Notes: a model not told the origin generated them from the sequence alone. DNA of 64,000 nt from Leisingera sp. ANG-Vp (GCF_000813725.1 NZ_JWLD01000044.1:150540-214539), one strand, 5' to 3'; numbered from the stretch's first letter, positions 42,560-51,898 are shown. Made by a program: numbers and translations.

Positions 42560-44091
42560 ACCATCTCCTGATTGCCCCGGTGCTGCTGCCCGCGATTGTG
42601 GCGCCCTTCATCATCATGGTGGTGCGCCACCACATGGATCTCACACGCATCTTCTCGGTCGCCAGCACCGTGCTGCTGGCTGCTGTGACACTGGCGCTCT
42701 GGGCCATGGCTGCAGACGGCACCGTGCATGTCTACGAGCTGGGAGATTGGCCCGCACCCTTTGGCATCGTGCTGGTGCTGGACCGGCTGTCGGCGATGAT
42801 GATCGTGCTGACATCCATTCTGGCGCTGCCGATCCTGCTCTATGCCATCGGCTCCGGCTGGGATGAGCGCGGCGCCAACTTCCATGCGCTGTTCCAGTTC
42901 CAGCTGATGGGCATCATGGGCGCCTTCCTGACCGGCGATGCCTTCAATCTGTTCGTCTTCTTCGAAGTGCTGCTTATCGCTTCCTACGGGCTGATGATCC
43001 ACTCCGGCGGCGGCCGCCGCTTTCAGGCAGGCGTTCAGTATGTGGTCTATAACCTCCTGGGCTCGACCCTGTTCCTGTTTGCCCTTGGCACGCTTTATTC
43101 CGTCACCGGCACGCTGAACATGGCAGACCTGGCGGTGAAAGCGGCTGAAATGCCCGCCGATGACACCGCACTGCTGCGGGTCGGTGCGGTCATGCTCTTG
43201 CTGGTCTTTGCCATCAAGGCAGCCCTGCTGCCGCTGCATTTCTGGCTGCCCTCGGCCTATGCCAACGCGCCTGCTCCGGTGGCAGCGCTCTTTGCGATCA
43301 TGACCAAGGTCGGCGCCTATGCGATCCTGCGCATGTTCACCCTGGTCTTCGGGCCTGATGTTGCGGCCACCACCGGCCTCAGCGAGGCCTGGCTGCTGCC
43401 TGCCGCCCTCCTGACCCTGATTGCCGGCGCCATCGGCGTGCTGGGATCCAAGAAGATCGGCCGGGTCGCCGCCTTTGGCGCCATCGCCTCGATGGGCACG
43501 CTGCTGATTGCCATCTCGCTGTTCACCGAGACCGCCGCAGCTGCTGCACTCTACTACCTGGTGCACTCGACCCTCGCCGCAGCGCTGTTGTTCCTGGTTG
43601 CCGACCTGGTGGTCGAGCGCCAGGGCCCCTGGATCTTCGTCAACAAGCCGATGGCCCAGACCGGGCTGATCTCCGCCCTGTTCTTTGCAGCCGCCATTGC
43701 GCTCACCGGCATGCCGCCGCTGTCGGGCTTCCTGGGCAAGCTGCTGGTGCTGGACGCCACCCGCGGCGCGGATCTGGCCGCCTGGATCTGGGGCGTGATC
43801 CTGGTCGGCTCGCTGATCACCATCATCGGCATGGCCCGGGCGGGCTCCATCCTATTCTGGAAAGGCCACGGCCTGCCGCAGGACGAGGAAGAGCCCGACG
43901 AAACAGACGGCACCGAAACTGGGGCAAAGCCCGCCCATCTGCCCTTTGTCGCCTGCTTTGCCCTGCTCGGCGGGCTGGTGGCGCTGACGGTCTTTGCCGG
44001 CCCTGCCACCAATTATGCTGAACAAACCGCGGCCCAGCTTTATGCCCCGGCGGATTACATCCAGGCCGTGCTTGGGAAGGAGGCACAATGA
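42556..44091 (+). CDS. mrpD: Mrp antiporter subunit D
   Basis: A 511-residue NuoM/N-like antiporter subunit. Motifs include FFEVLLIASYGLMIHSGG, FAIKAALLPLHFWLPSAYAN and ITMIGMARAGSILFWKG-type C-terminal sequence (read here as TIIGMARAGSILFWKG). About 14 membrane helices. With MrpA it forms the ion-moving core of the hetero-oligomer. It overlaps mrpC and mrpE by 4 bp each. Confidence 0.96.
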   Translation: MNHLLIAPVLLPAIVAPFIIMVVRHHMDLTRIFSVASTVLLAAVTLALWAMAADGTVHVYELGDWPAPFGIVLVLDRLSAMMIVLTSILALPILLYAIGSGWDERGANFHALFQFQLMGIMGAFLTGDAFNLFVFFEVLLIASYGLMIHSGGGRRFQAGVQYVVYNLLGSTLFLFALGTLYSVTGTLNMADLAVKAAEMPADDTALLRVGAVMLLLVFAIKAALLPLHFWLPSAYANAPAPVAALFAIMTKVGAYAILRMFTLVFGPDVAATTGLSEAWLLPAALLTLIAGAIGVLGSKKIGRVAAFGAIASMGTLLIAISLFTETAAAAALYYLVHSTLAAALLFLVADLVVERQGPWIFVNKPMAQTGLISALFFAAAIALTGMPPLSGFLGKLLVLDATRGADLAAWIWGVILVGSLITIIGMARAGSILFWKGHGLPQDEEEPDETDGTETGAKPAHLPFVACFALLGGLVALTVFAGPATNYAEQTAAQLYAPADYIQAVLGKEAQ

Positions 44092-44585
44092 AACTGCTCA
44101 GGCGGCTAGTCCCGCACCCCCTTCTGACCCTGCTCTTGACCGGCACCTGGCTCCTGCTGGTCAATGGCTGGTCGCTGAATTCGCTGGTGTTCGGCTTCAT
44201 GCTGGGGATCCTGATCCCCTTTGTCACCCAGCCCTACTGGCCCGACCGCCCGCGCATCAGCCGCCCGTTCAAGGCCATCGAATACGTTCTTGTGGTGCTG
44301 TGGGATATCGTTCAGGCCAATATCGTCGTGGCCCGCATCGTGCTGTTCAAACCCAATTCCGAACGGCGCCCCAACTGGATCACCATCCCGCTGGACCTGA
44401 AAACGCCCGAGGCGATCACCACCCTGGCAGGCACCATCACCATGACCCCCGGCACCCTGTCGGCAGATGTCTCGGACGAGGGTCACTGCCTGCTGGTCCA
44501 CTGCCTCGACGCCCCGGACCCCGAGGCGGTGCGCGACGAAATCAAACAGCGCTACGAGCGCCGGCTGATGGAGATTTTCGAATGA
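44088..44585 (+). CDS. mrpE: Mrp antiporter subunit E
   Basis: A 165-residue membrane protein with two N-terminal helix segments, followed by the conserved IEYVLVVLWDIVQANIVVAR and LDLKTPEAITTLAGTITMTP blocks that define MrpE. It is needed for complex assembly. It is coupled by ATGA overlaps on both sides. Confidence 0.95.
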   Translation: MKLLRRLVPHPLLTLLLTGTWLLLVNGWSLNSLVFGFMLGILIPFVTQPYWPDRPRISRPFKAIEYVLVVLWDIVQANIVVARIVLFKPNSERRPNWITIPLDLKTPEAITTLAGTITMTPGTLSADVSDEGHCLLVHCLDAPDPEAVRDEIKQRYERRLMEIFE

Positions 44586-44851
44586 TTGAGACCGCGTCCC
44601 AATTTGCCTTTGGCTGCTTTGCCCTGGCGGTTCTGCTGAACCTCTGGAAAGTCGTCACCGCGCCGGAAATCGCCGACCGCATTCTGGCGCTCGACACCAT
44701 GTTCATCAACGCCATCGCGCTGATGGTGCTGTACGGCATGGCGCTTGGCACCTCGATCTTTTTCGAAGGCGCAATGATCATCGCCATGCTCGGCTTTGTC
44801 TCCACCGTGGCCTACGCGCGCTTCATCCTGCGCGGCAACATCATCGAGTGA
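44582..44851 (+). CDS. mrpF: Mrp antiporter subunit F
   Basis: An 89-residue subunit with three membrane helices; VTAPEIADRILALDTMFIN is the family motif. ATG 44582 overlaps the mrpE stop as ATGA. Although a longer open frame extends upstream, this start gives the normal length. Confidence 0.94.
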   Translation: MIETASQFAFGCFALAVLLNLWKVVTAPEIADRILALDTMFINAIALMVLYGMALGTSIFFEGAMIIAMLGFVSTVAYARFILRGNIIE

Positions 44852-44860
44852 GGGACCCGA

Positions 44861-45229
44861 ATGGAAAGCCTGTTTGAATTCCTTGTTGCCGCCTTCCTGG
44901 TCATCGCCGGGATCTTCGGCATTGTCGGCTCCTACGGGCTGATCAAGCTCAACGATCCGATGTCGCGCCTGCACGCGCCGACCAAGGCAACCACGCTGGG
45001 CGTCGGCGGGGTGCTGCTGGCCTCGCTGCTGAACGCGGCGGCCTTCGGCAAATACTTCTCGGTGCATGAACTGATGATCACCCTGTTCCTGTTCCTCACC
45101 GCCCCCATCACGGCGAATTTCATTGCCAAGGTGCACATCCACCGGCAAGAAACCCGCGAAAGCATGCCCTCGGCCGGGGAGGACCATCACTGGGCCACCC
45201 ATGACACGCCTGAGGACGAAGAACAGTAA
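44861..45229 (+). CDS. mrpG: Mrp antiporter subunit G
   Basis: A 122-residue subunit with three helices: FLVIAGIFGIVGSYGLIKLN, the LHAPTKATTLGVGGVLLAS motif, then ELMITLFLFLTAPITANFIA. It has an acidic, His-rich cytoplasmic tail (about 95-122). Last gene of mrpACDEFG; GAGGG precedes the ATG 9 bp after mrpF. Confidence 0.95.
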   Translation: MESLFEFLVAAFLVIAGIFGIVGSYGLIKLNDPMSRLHAPTKATTLGVGGVLLASLLNAAAFGKYFSVHELMITLFLFLTAPITANFIAKVHIHRQETRESMPSAGEDHHWATHDTPEDEEQ

Positions 45230-45307
45230 AGCGGCAGCCGCACCGGCGCGGCCCTGCAAAGGGCCCCGCCAGACCGGCACAGGCCCGCTGCAGAGGCAGA
45301 TAGAGAT

Positions 45308-47470
45308 ATGGACTCCTCCCGCTTGCCGCTGACCCGAGACCTGGTGCTGGTGGGCGGCGGCCACACTCATGCGCTGGTGCTGCGCAAATGGGGCATGAGG
45401 CCTTTGCCCGGCGCCCGGCTCACCGTCATCAACCCCGGTCCCACCGCCCCCTACTCCGGCATGCTGCCCGGCTTTGTGGCCGGCCATTACGGCCGGGATG
45501 AGCTGGACATCGACCTTGTGCGCCTGGCCCGTTTTGCCGGGGCCCGGGTGGTTCTGGGCGGTGCGGAGCGTATCGACACTGCGGCGCAGCTGGTGCATGT
45601 GCCCGGCCGCCCGCCGATTGCCTATGACGCGGCCTCGGTCGATGTCGGCATCACCTCGGCGATGCCGGACCTGCCGGGCTTTGCAGATCACGGCATTCCG
45701 GCCAAGCCGCTCGGCCGATTCGCTGCCCAATGGGCTGCCTTCCGCGAGGGCGATGGCCCGGCCTATGTGGCGGTGATCGGCGGCGGCGTTGCCGGGGCAG
45801 AGCTGATCCTCGCCATGGCCTTTGCGCTGAAACAGCGCGGCCGCCTAGCCCAGGCAACCCTGATCGACAGCGATGAGGCCTTGCGCGCAATTGGGTCCCA
45901 AGCCCGCGCCAAACTCCGCCGGGCCCTGGTAGAGCATGGCGTCAGGCTGGAGGAAAACGCCCGGATAGACCGCATCGAGCGCGGTTATATCCTGCTGCAG
46001 GACGGGCGGGAGGTTCTATCGGATTTCACCACCGGCGCTGCCGGCGCCCGCCCCTACGGCTGGCTGGGAAGCAGCGGGCTGGACTTGCAGGACGGCTTCA
46101 TCCGCATCCGCGAAACCCTGCAAAGCTCAGTCCCCAATGTCTTTGCCACCGGCGACTGCGCCCATATGGATTTCGCCCCGCGCCCCAAGGCCGGCGTTTA
46201 TGCGGTGCGCCAGGCGCCGGTGCTGTACCACAACCTGCGCGCCCTGCTGACCGGCGACCCGCTGCGCAGGTACAAGCCGCAAAAGGACTACCTGAAACTG
46301 ATCTCCATGGGTTCCAGGGAAGCGCTTGGCGAGCGTTTCGGCACCACTCTGGCAGGCCCCCTGATGTGGCGCTGGAAAAACCGCATCGACCAAGCCTTCA
46401 TGGAAAAATTCCGCGATCTGCCCGCGATGGACACCCCGCCGCTGCCGCCCGAACACACGCTCGGCATGGAAGAGGCACTGGGAGACAAACCCATGTGCGG
46501 CGGCTGCGGCGCCAAGGTGGGGCGCGACGCTTTGCTTTCCACCCTCTCCGGAATGAAGGGCTCAAACCGCAAGGACATCACCCCGCTGCCTGGCGATGAC
46601 GCCGCGCTGCTGACCACCGGCGGCGCCAGCCAAGTCGTCAGCACCGACCACCTGCGCAGCTTTTGCCAGGATCCGGTGATGATGGCCCGCATTGCCGCCG
46701 TGCACGCGCTTGGCGACATCTGGGCCATGGGTGCAGAGCCGCAGGCCGCCACCGCAAACCTGATCCTGCCGCGCATGGCGCCTGAGCTTCAGACCCGCAC
46801 GCTGCAGGAAATCATGGGTGCTGCATCGGACGTGATGGAAGACGCCGGAGCCGTCATCATCGGCGGCCACACCTCGCTGGGGGATGAGCTGACCGTGGGC
46901 TTCACTGTCACCGGCCTCTGCTCCCGTCCTGCCATTACCCTGGCCGGCGCATTGCCCGGCGACGCGCTGATCCTGACCAAGCCGCTTGGGTCCGGCGTGC
47001 TGATGGCGGCTGAGATGGCAGGCGAGGCCAAGGGCGAATGGGTTGCCGCCGCGCTGAAACTGATGAGCCAGCCGCAAGCCGCTGCCGCCCGCATCCTGCA
47101 AAACGCCCGCGCCATGACCGATGTGACCGGTTTTGGCCTCATCGGCCATCTGCTCGGCATCTGCGAGGCCTCCGGCACTGGCGCTGAGCTGTCCGCCAGC
47201 CGCATCCCGCTGATGCCGGGCGCTGCTGCCCTGGCCGACCTTGGCATCCGCTCCTCGCTGTTCCCCGCCAATCAGGCCGCTGCCCCGGAGCTGAAAACCC
47301 GGGGCTGGCAGGACCTTCTGTTTGACCCGCAAACCGCAGGCGGCCTGCTGGCCGCGGTTTCTTTCGAGGATGCCGAAGCGCTGAGGGAACAGGTGCAAGC
47401 AGCGGGCTATCCTGCCGCCATCATTGGCCGGGTGACAGCATCCTCCGGCGCGATCACCCTCAGCCCTTAG
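45308..47470 (+). CDS. selD: Pyridine-nucleotide oxidoreductase fused to selenide, water dikinase
   Basis: A 720-residue two-domain protein. Residues about 1-375 are an FAD/NADH-dehydrogenase-like domain (DLVLVGGGHTHALVLRKWGM, YVAVIGGGVAGAELILAM, VFATGDCAHM). Residues about 390-720 are SelD, which makes selenophosphate from selenide and ATP. The catalytic loop reads CGGCGAKVGRD: Cys400 and Lys403 match E. coli Cys17 and Lys20, while the intervening second Cys is Ala402. Downstream DHLRSFCQDPVMMARIAAVH and TDVTGFGLIGHLLGICEASG complete the family. mnmH lies convergent to it, so selenouridine tRNA is a likely use. Confidence 0.93.
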   Translation: MDSSRLPLTRDLVLVGGGHTHALVLRKWGMRPLPGARLTVINPGPTAPYSGMLPGFVAGHYGRDELDIDLVRLARFAGARVVLGGAERIDTAAQLVHVPGRPPIAYDAASVDVGITSAMPDLPGFADHGIPAKPLGRFAAQWAAFREGDGPAYVAVIGGGVAGAELILAMAFALKQRGRLAQATLIDSDEALRAIGSQARAKLRRALVEHGVRLEENARIDRIERGYILLQDGREVLSDFTTGAAGARPYGWLGSSGLDLQDGFIRIRETLQSSVPNVFATGDCAHMDFAPRPKAGVYAVRQAPVLYHNLRALLTGDPLRRYKPQKDYLKLISMGSREALGERFGTTLAGPLMWRWKNRIDQAFMEKFRDLPAMDTPPLPPEHTLGMEEALGDKPMCGGCGAKVGRDALLSTLSGMKGSNRKDITPLPGDDAALLTTGGASQVVSTDHLRSFCQDPVMMARIAAVHALGDIWAMGAEPQAATANLILPRMAPELQTRTLQEIMGAASDVMEDAGAVIIGGHTSLGDELTVGFTVTGLCSRPAITLAGALPGDALILTKPLGSGVLMAAEMAGEAKGEWVAAALKLMSQPQAAAARILQNARAMTDVTGFGLIGHLLGICEASGTGAELSASRIPLMPGAAALADLGIRSSLFPANQAAAPELKTRGWQDLLFDPQTAGGLLAAVSFEDAEALREQVQAAGYPAAIIGRVTASSGAITLSP

Positions 47471-47486
47471 TCGTCGAAGCCGGATT

Positions 47487-47517
47487 GGGGCCGGCCCCTC
47501 TTGGCCCTTCGGGCCAA
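47487..47517. repeat. Palindromes after selD
   Basis: A perfect 12-bp palindrome GGGGCCGGCCCC (47487-47498) adjoins a perfect 7-bp hairpin TTGGCCC-TTC-GGGCCAA (47501-47517), 16 bp after the selD stop. They may act as a factor-independent transcript end without a T run. Confidence 0.5.
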
Positions 47518-47525
47518 TTCACCCC

Positions 47526-47589
47526 GGGGTATTTGCAACCAGAAAGAAGCTCATGCGGTACCGCTTCTTTCTGGTGTTAAATACTCCCC
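47526..47589. repeat. Long inverted repeat between selD and mnmH
   Basis: Perfect 13-bp inner arms ACCAGAAAGAAGC (47538-47550) and GCTTCTTTCTGGT (47563-47575) flank a 12-nt loop. Outer arms GGGGTATTT and AAATACTCCCC pair with one bulge after a 3-nt internal loop. The right end continues as CGCCGGAGGC and shares a 19-20 nt string with the element at 28266. Further palindromes fill the gap to 47676, including GGTGCATC-CCG-GATGCACC. Confidence 0.75.
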
Positions 47590-47676
47590 GCCGGAGGCGC
47601 GCTGCGCGCCAGCGCAGCGCCAGGCCCAACGGGAGCGGTGCATCCCGGATGCACCAGCGACGGGCGGGAGTTCCGT

Positions 47677-48729
47677 TTACAATTCCGCCATGACCGCTGC
47701 CAGCCGGGCTGCAGCCTCGTCCAGCCCGGCCTCATCCAGTGCTGAGGCCTCCACCGTGGCCACCACCTCGGCTCCGATCGCCGCGCGTGACTTGCGGTAG
47801 GCCGGATCGTAGTGTTCGGCCATCAGCAAGGCGGTCAGCCCGGCTTTGTCACCTGCGGCAATCTTTTCAAACCAGCCATCCACCACCGCACCGGAGCGAT
47901 GGGCCCGCAGAGGCCCCAGCTTCTCGCGCAGCTTTGCGGTATCCGACAGGATGTCGTCGTAGGCTTCAACCAGATAGCGGCAGCGTGCCTCTGCCGGCAC
48001 CTGCAGCTCAATCCGCGGCGCGGGCTTCATGGCATCCCAGACCGCAGGCGGGATAATGCGCTGGCCGATCTTGTTTGATTCCGCCTCCACCAGCACCGGA
48101 CGCGCGGGATCCAGCTGCATCAGCGCCCCTGCCACCGCCGATTCAAACCCCTTCTGCGAGGGCTGCGGCGTCGGCATATCCCCCAAAAGCGAGCCCCGGT
48201 GATTGGCCAGCCCCTCAAGATCCAGCACCTGCACGCCCAGAGCGCCGGCCCGCTTCAGAACCTCGGTCTTGGCTGAACCGGTATAGCCATCCAGTGCCAC
48301 CAGCCTATGCGGCAGCCTGGTTTCATACATCGCCTTGTGCACCAGGCGGCGGTAGCTCTGATAGCCGCCCTCCACCACCTCGGCGCGCCAGCCGATCTGC
48401 TGCAGCATCCAGGTGAACGACCCCGACCGCTGGCCGCCGCGCCAGCAATAGACCAGCGGCTTCCAACCGCCCTCGTGATGGCTCAGATGCTGCTCGATGT
48501 GATTGGCGGCATTGCGGAACACCAGCGCCGCGCCCAGCTTGCGCGCCTTGAACGGGCTGTCCTGGACATAGATGGTGCCCACCTCGGCGCGCTCGTTATT
48601 GTCCAGCACCGGCAGGCTGATTGCGCCGGGCACATGGTCCTCGGCAAACTCCGCCGGGCTGCGCACGTCGATCACGGCGTCAAATCCGTGGGCATAGAAC
48701 TCTTGCAGGGATGTGAACTTCAGCGCCAT
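47677..48729 (-). CDS. mnmH: tRNA 2-selenouridine synthase
   Basis: A 350-residue enzyme (SelU/MnmH) that replaces the sulfur of 2-thiouridine at tRNA wobble position 34 with selenium, through a geranylated intermediate. The N-terminal rhodanese domain holds FDAVIDVRSPAEFAEDHVPG and catalytic Cys in VYCWRGGQRSGSFTWML; the C-terminal P-loop domain holds LDGYTGSAKTEVLKRAG. Start 48729 gives MALKFTSLQEF. It is convergent with the SelD fusion gene, its selenophosphate source. No selA, selB or selC was seen in the window. Confidence 0.95.
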   Translation of the reverse strand: MALKFTSLQEFYAHGFDAVIDVRSPAEFAEDHVPGAISLPVLDNNERAEVGTIYVQDSPFKARKLGAALVFRNAANHIEQHLSHHEGGWKPLVYCWRGGQRSGSFTWMLQQIGWRAEVVEGGYQSYRRLVHKAMYETRLPHRLVALDGYTGSAKTEVLKRAGALGVQVLDLEGLANHRGSLLGDMPTPQPSQKGFESAVAGALMQLDPARPVLVEAESNKIGQRIIPPAVWDAMKPAPRIELQVPAEARCRYLVEAYDDILSDTAKLREKLGPLRAHRSGAVVDGWFEKIAAGDKAGLTALLMAEHYDPAYRKSRAAIGAEVVATVEASALDEAGLDEAAARLAAVMAEL

Positions 48730-48892
48730 GCCCCTGCTGTAGCGCGCTGCATGAGCAAGGAAAAGCCGCAAATGATGCCGCCGCGGCAATAAGGCTTGCG
48801 CGCAATGCGCACGGGGCATTAATCAATCCCGGACAGACTGACCAGCCGGGGCAGAAGCCCCGCAGCGCCGCAACGGCAAGGACCCGGATGCC

Positions 48893-49408
48893 ATGGACAT
48901 CGACCCTTTGGACATACATGCGCTGCCCGGACACCTGATCCGGCGGCTGCACCAGATTTCCGTGGCCCAGTTCATGGAATGCATGGCAGCGCACGGCGTT
49001 GACCTGACCCCGGTTCAGTTCTCGGCCCTGGCCGCTATCCACCGCCATCCGGGGATCGATCAGGCCTCGGTCGCCGGGCTCATCGCCTATGACCGCGCCA
49101 CGCTGGGCAAGGTGGTGGACCGGCTGGTCGAGAAGGATCTGGTGGCACGCAAAGTGTCTAGTGCCGACCGGCGCGCACGCGAGGTCAGCCTGACCCGCGC
49201 CGGCTCTGGCTTGCTGAAACGGATTTTGCCGCATGTCCGCGCCGCCCAGCCGGGCATTCTGACCGGGCTGAGCGAGGCGGAACAGGAGACCTTTGTTGCC
49301 CTGCTGCAAAAAGCCACCCTGGCCGCCAATGAGCTGAGCCGGGCGCCGCAGCGCGACCTGCCCGGCGGCCGGAGCGCCGGAAAACCCGCCCCCCAGGCCG
49401 CAGAATAA
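48893..49408 (+). CDS. MarR family transcriptional regulator
   Basis: A 171-residue winged-helix regulator: VDLTPVQFSALAAIHRHPG, IDQASVAGLIAYDRATLGKV (recognition helix), then the wing DLVARKVSSADRRAREVSLT. AAGGA precedes ATG 48893. MarR proteins usually repress nearby genes and respond to aromatic acids or oxidants. No obvious target adjoins it; the upstream gene is divergent mnmH and the downstream gene is convergent. Confidence 0.88.
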   Translation: MDIDPLDIHALPGHLIRRLHQISVAQFMECMAAHGVDLTPVQFSALAAIHRHPGIDQASVAGLIAYDRATLGKVVDRLVEKDLVARKVSSADRRAREVSLTRAGSGLLKRILPHVRAAQPGILTGLSEAEQETFVALLQKATLAANELSRAPQRDLPGGRSAGKPAPQAAE

Positions 49409-49410
49409 CC

Positions 49411-50100
49411 TCAGATCAGCTGGCCGCGCGGGATATCCCCCTCCTCAAAAGGTTCGATCAGTTCAGGCCCCTCGGCGCGGTTGGAGTTCACCGCCGGATC
49501 CACCCGGTGATAGGCCAGCACACCCTCTGCCCCCGGCTGCATCAGCGCGGCGGCGCCGTGACCTTCTTCGCCCAGCCATTTGCCCCAGTCCTGCGGCTCC
49601 AGGATCAAGGGCATCCGGTGATGGATCGAGGAAAGCCCCTCGTTGGCGGCAGTTGTGACGATGGCGCAGGTTTTGACCGGGTCCGCTGCCCCCCAGTTCT
49701 GCCAGACAGCGGCAAACGCCAGAGGGGCGCCATCGCTGCGGTGGATGTACCAGGGCAGCCGGGCGCCCTCTTCCGTCTTGGTCCACTCGTAAAAGCCGGT
49801 AGCTGGTATCAGGCAGCGGCGGTTGCGGCAGGCATCTGAAAAGGCGGGTTTTTTCGCAATCGTTTCAGCGCGTGCATTGATCAGAAGCGGCCCGGCTGTT
49901 TCGCTCGCATACCAATGCGGCAGAAACCCCCAGCGCATCTGCACAAGCTGCCGCCCGGCCTCTCCTGCCTGCACCGCATGCACCGCGCTGGTCGGGCAGA
50001 CATTGTAGTCGGGCACCTGCGGCAGGTCGTTTGCAGGCTGCGCCGCAAACAGCTGCGCCATAGCATCGTTTGGCAGGGTTATTGCAAATCGTCCGCACAT
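49411..50100 (-). CDS. SRAP family abasic-site crosslinking protein (YedK/HMCES)
   Basis: A 229-residue SOS-response-associated peptidase-fold protein. Cys2, exposed after Met removal, forms a thiazolidine crosslink with abasic sites in single-stranded DNA. Marks are the N-terminal MCGRFAITLPND, TINARAETIAKKPAF-like LINARAETIAKKPAFSDACR, LIPATGFYEW and IHHRMPLIL. It ends 2 bp from the convergent MarR gene. Confidence 0.95.
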   Translation of the reverse strand: MCGRFAITLPNDAMAQLFAAQPANDLPQVPDYNVCPTSAVHAVQAGEAGRQLVQMRWGFLPHWYASETAGPLLINARAETIAKKPAFSDACRNRRCLIPATGFYEWTKTEEGARLPWYIHRSDGAPLAFAAVWQNWGAADPVKTCAIVTTAANEGLSSIHHRMPLILEPQDWGKWLGEEGHGAAALMQPGAEGVLAYHRVDPAVNSNRAEGPELIEPFEEGDIPRGQLI

Positions 50101-50164
50101 TCCGCACTACTGGCCCGCAAATTCACATGGACGCCCCGCGGGCGCCCGCAAAAGGCTATACCGG

Positions 50165-51898
50165 ATGCAGAAAAGCGAACAGGACCTTCTGGCAAAAATC
50201 TCTGCTCAGCTGAACGCGGGCCAGTTCGCCTCTGCGGCCAAGACAGCGCGCAGCGGAACCCAGAAATTCCCCCGCAATCCGGCTTTTGCCAATTTTGCCG
50301 GCCTCGCCCAGGCCCAGGCGGGCAAGCACCGTGACGCTGCGGTGTTTTTTGCCAAGGCCATGAAGCTGGCGCCGCGCCATGAGGAAATTGAGACCAACCT
50401 GATCCAGGCTCTGGTTTTTTCGGACCAGCAAGACAAGGCGCAAGAGCTGATCGCCCGCTGCCCCCCGCGCCCCCGCAACCCCGCCGGTCTGCACTATCTG
50501 AACGCCCAGTCCCTGAGCCGCGCCGGAGACCAAGAGGCTGCACTGGCAGCCGCAAGCGCGGCCAAGGAGGCCGGACCGGACAATCCGCGAGCCTATTACC
50601 TGCGCGCCTCGATCCTCACCGCCCTGGGCCGGCCGGGTGATGCGCTGGTAGAGTATCGGGCCCTTGCGATGCTCACTCCCCAGGACCCGCAGCCGCTTTT
50701 GGAAAGTGCCAATGCGCTGATCCGGCTGTCCCGGCTGGAAGAGGCGCGCGAGGTCTTGACCGCCGCCTTGAAGCTGGCTCCGGATGCAGTCCAGGCCCAT
50801 GCGCAGCTTGGAATGCTGTCCGCCATGCTTGGAGAAAATGAAGCTGCGTCAGGTCATTACAGGGATGTTCTGAAGCGTGCCCCGGCCCATGGCAGCGCCT
50901 ATTTGCAACTGGCCAAACTGCAGGAGCCAGAGGCCAATCAGGCAATGTTGCCTCAGCTTGAGGCCGCCAAGGCGCAAGCAGGCAGCAAGAGCCACGACTA
51001 CGCGCTGATGTGCTTTGCCCAGGCAGCGATCTGCAAACAGGCAGGCAAAGCGGAGGACGAGGCAAGCCTGCTGAAAGCCGCGAACAGGATCGAAGCGGAG
51101 CGCCGCCCCTATGATGCGGCAGCCGCCACCCGGCAATTCCAGACGCTGACCGGCGCCATCGCGCCGGCCGCCGCAGAAGCCGAGGCCCCAGAACCCATCT
51201 TTATCCTGGGCCTGCCGCGCTCGGGCACCTCGCTGCTGGAGCATGTACTGTCGGCCTCGGGCGCGGTCTTCGGCTGCGGGGAACTGCCCGGCGGCGATGC
51301 CATCGCGGCGGCAGCCGCCGCAGATGGCGATGCAGCAGACACGGCCAAACTGGCCCGCGGCTACCGCGCCGCCCTGCCTGAGTTCCCTTCGGGCACCAGC
51401 CATTTCATCGACAAGCTGCCCGCGAATTACAAGATCATCGGCCCGCTGAAGGCTGTCTTCCCGAACGCCCGCTTCCTGCACCTGCAACGCGACCCGCGCG
51501 ACGTGGCACTGTCCATGTGGCGCGCCTATTTTGCCCAGGGCGGGTTGAATTTCACCTTTGATCAGAAGGCGATGGCGCATGAGGTTAACCTGTACCGCCA
51601 GTACATGGACCACTGGCGCGGGGCCTATGCCGAAAGCATTCTGGATGTGCCCTACACCGCTCTGACCAGCGATCTTGAAACGACTGGCAAACAGGTGGCA
51701 GAATTCTGCGGCCTTTCCTGGCAGCCCGCCATGGCGCACCCGGAGAAGAACGCCGCCTCGGTCCGCACAGCCAGCGCCCAGCAGGTGCGCGAAAAGGTTC
51801 ACAGCCGCTCAGTCGGCGGCTGGAAACAGCAGGAGGCCGCGCTGAAGGTCTTCCTGCGCGGCCTCAAGCCCGCCCTGTGGCCGGAACTGGATCTCTAG
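50165..51898 (+). CDS. TPR-sulfotransferase, copy 1
   Basis: A 577-residue protein. About 1-320 are tetratricopeptide repeats (NPAFANFAGLAQAQAGKHRD, AQAHAQLGMLSAM-type helices); about 335-577 form a PAPS-dependent sulfotransferase domain. The 5'-phosphosulfate loop is FILGLPRSGTSLLEHVL and the 3'-phosphate site is LHLQRDPRDVALSMWRAYF. No signal peptide is seen, so it acts on a cytoplasmic acceptor, perhaps a protein, lipid or sugar; the TPRs may bind it. A related gene follows 101 bp later. Confidence 0.87.
   Translation: MQKSEQDLLAKISAQLNAGQFASAAKTARSGTQKFPRNPAFANFAGLAQAQAGKHRDAAVFFAKAMKLAPRHEEIETNLIQALVFSDQQDKAQELIARCPPRPRNPAGLHYLNAQSLSRAGDQEAALAAASAAKEAGPDNPRAYYLRASILTALGRPGDALVEYRALAMLTPQDPQPLLESANALIRLSRLEEAREVLTAALKLAPDAVQAHAQLGMLSAMLGENEAASGHYRDVLKRAPAHGSAYLQLAKLQEPEANQAMLPQLEAAKAQAGSKSHDYALMCFAQAAICKQAGKAEDEASLLKAANRIEAERRPYDAAAATRQFQTLTGAIAPAAAEAEAPEPIFILGLPRSGTSLLEHVLSASGAVFGCGELPGGDAIAAAAAADGDAADTAKLARGYRAALPEFPSGTSHFIDKLPANYKIIGPLKAVFPNARFLHLQRDPRDVALSMWRAYFAQGGLNFTFDQKAMAHEVNLYRQYMDHWRGAYAESILDVPYTALTSDLETTGKQVAEFCGLSWQPAMAHPEKNAASVRTASAQQVREKVHSRSVGGWKQQEAALKVFLRGLKPALWPELDL

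Noticed and set aside
48835-48892. Leader of the MarR gene resembling part of a cobalamin riboswitch (GCAACGGCAAGGACCCGG)
   Set aside because: The other obligatory elements (the GGGAA and GGTGAAA strings upstream and a closing receptor region) are missing, and the gene is not cobalamin-related.
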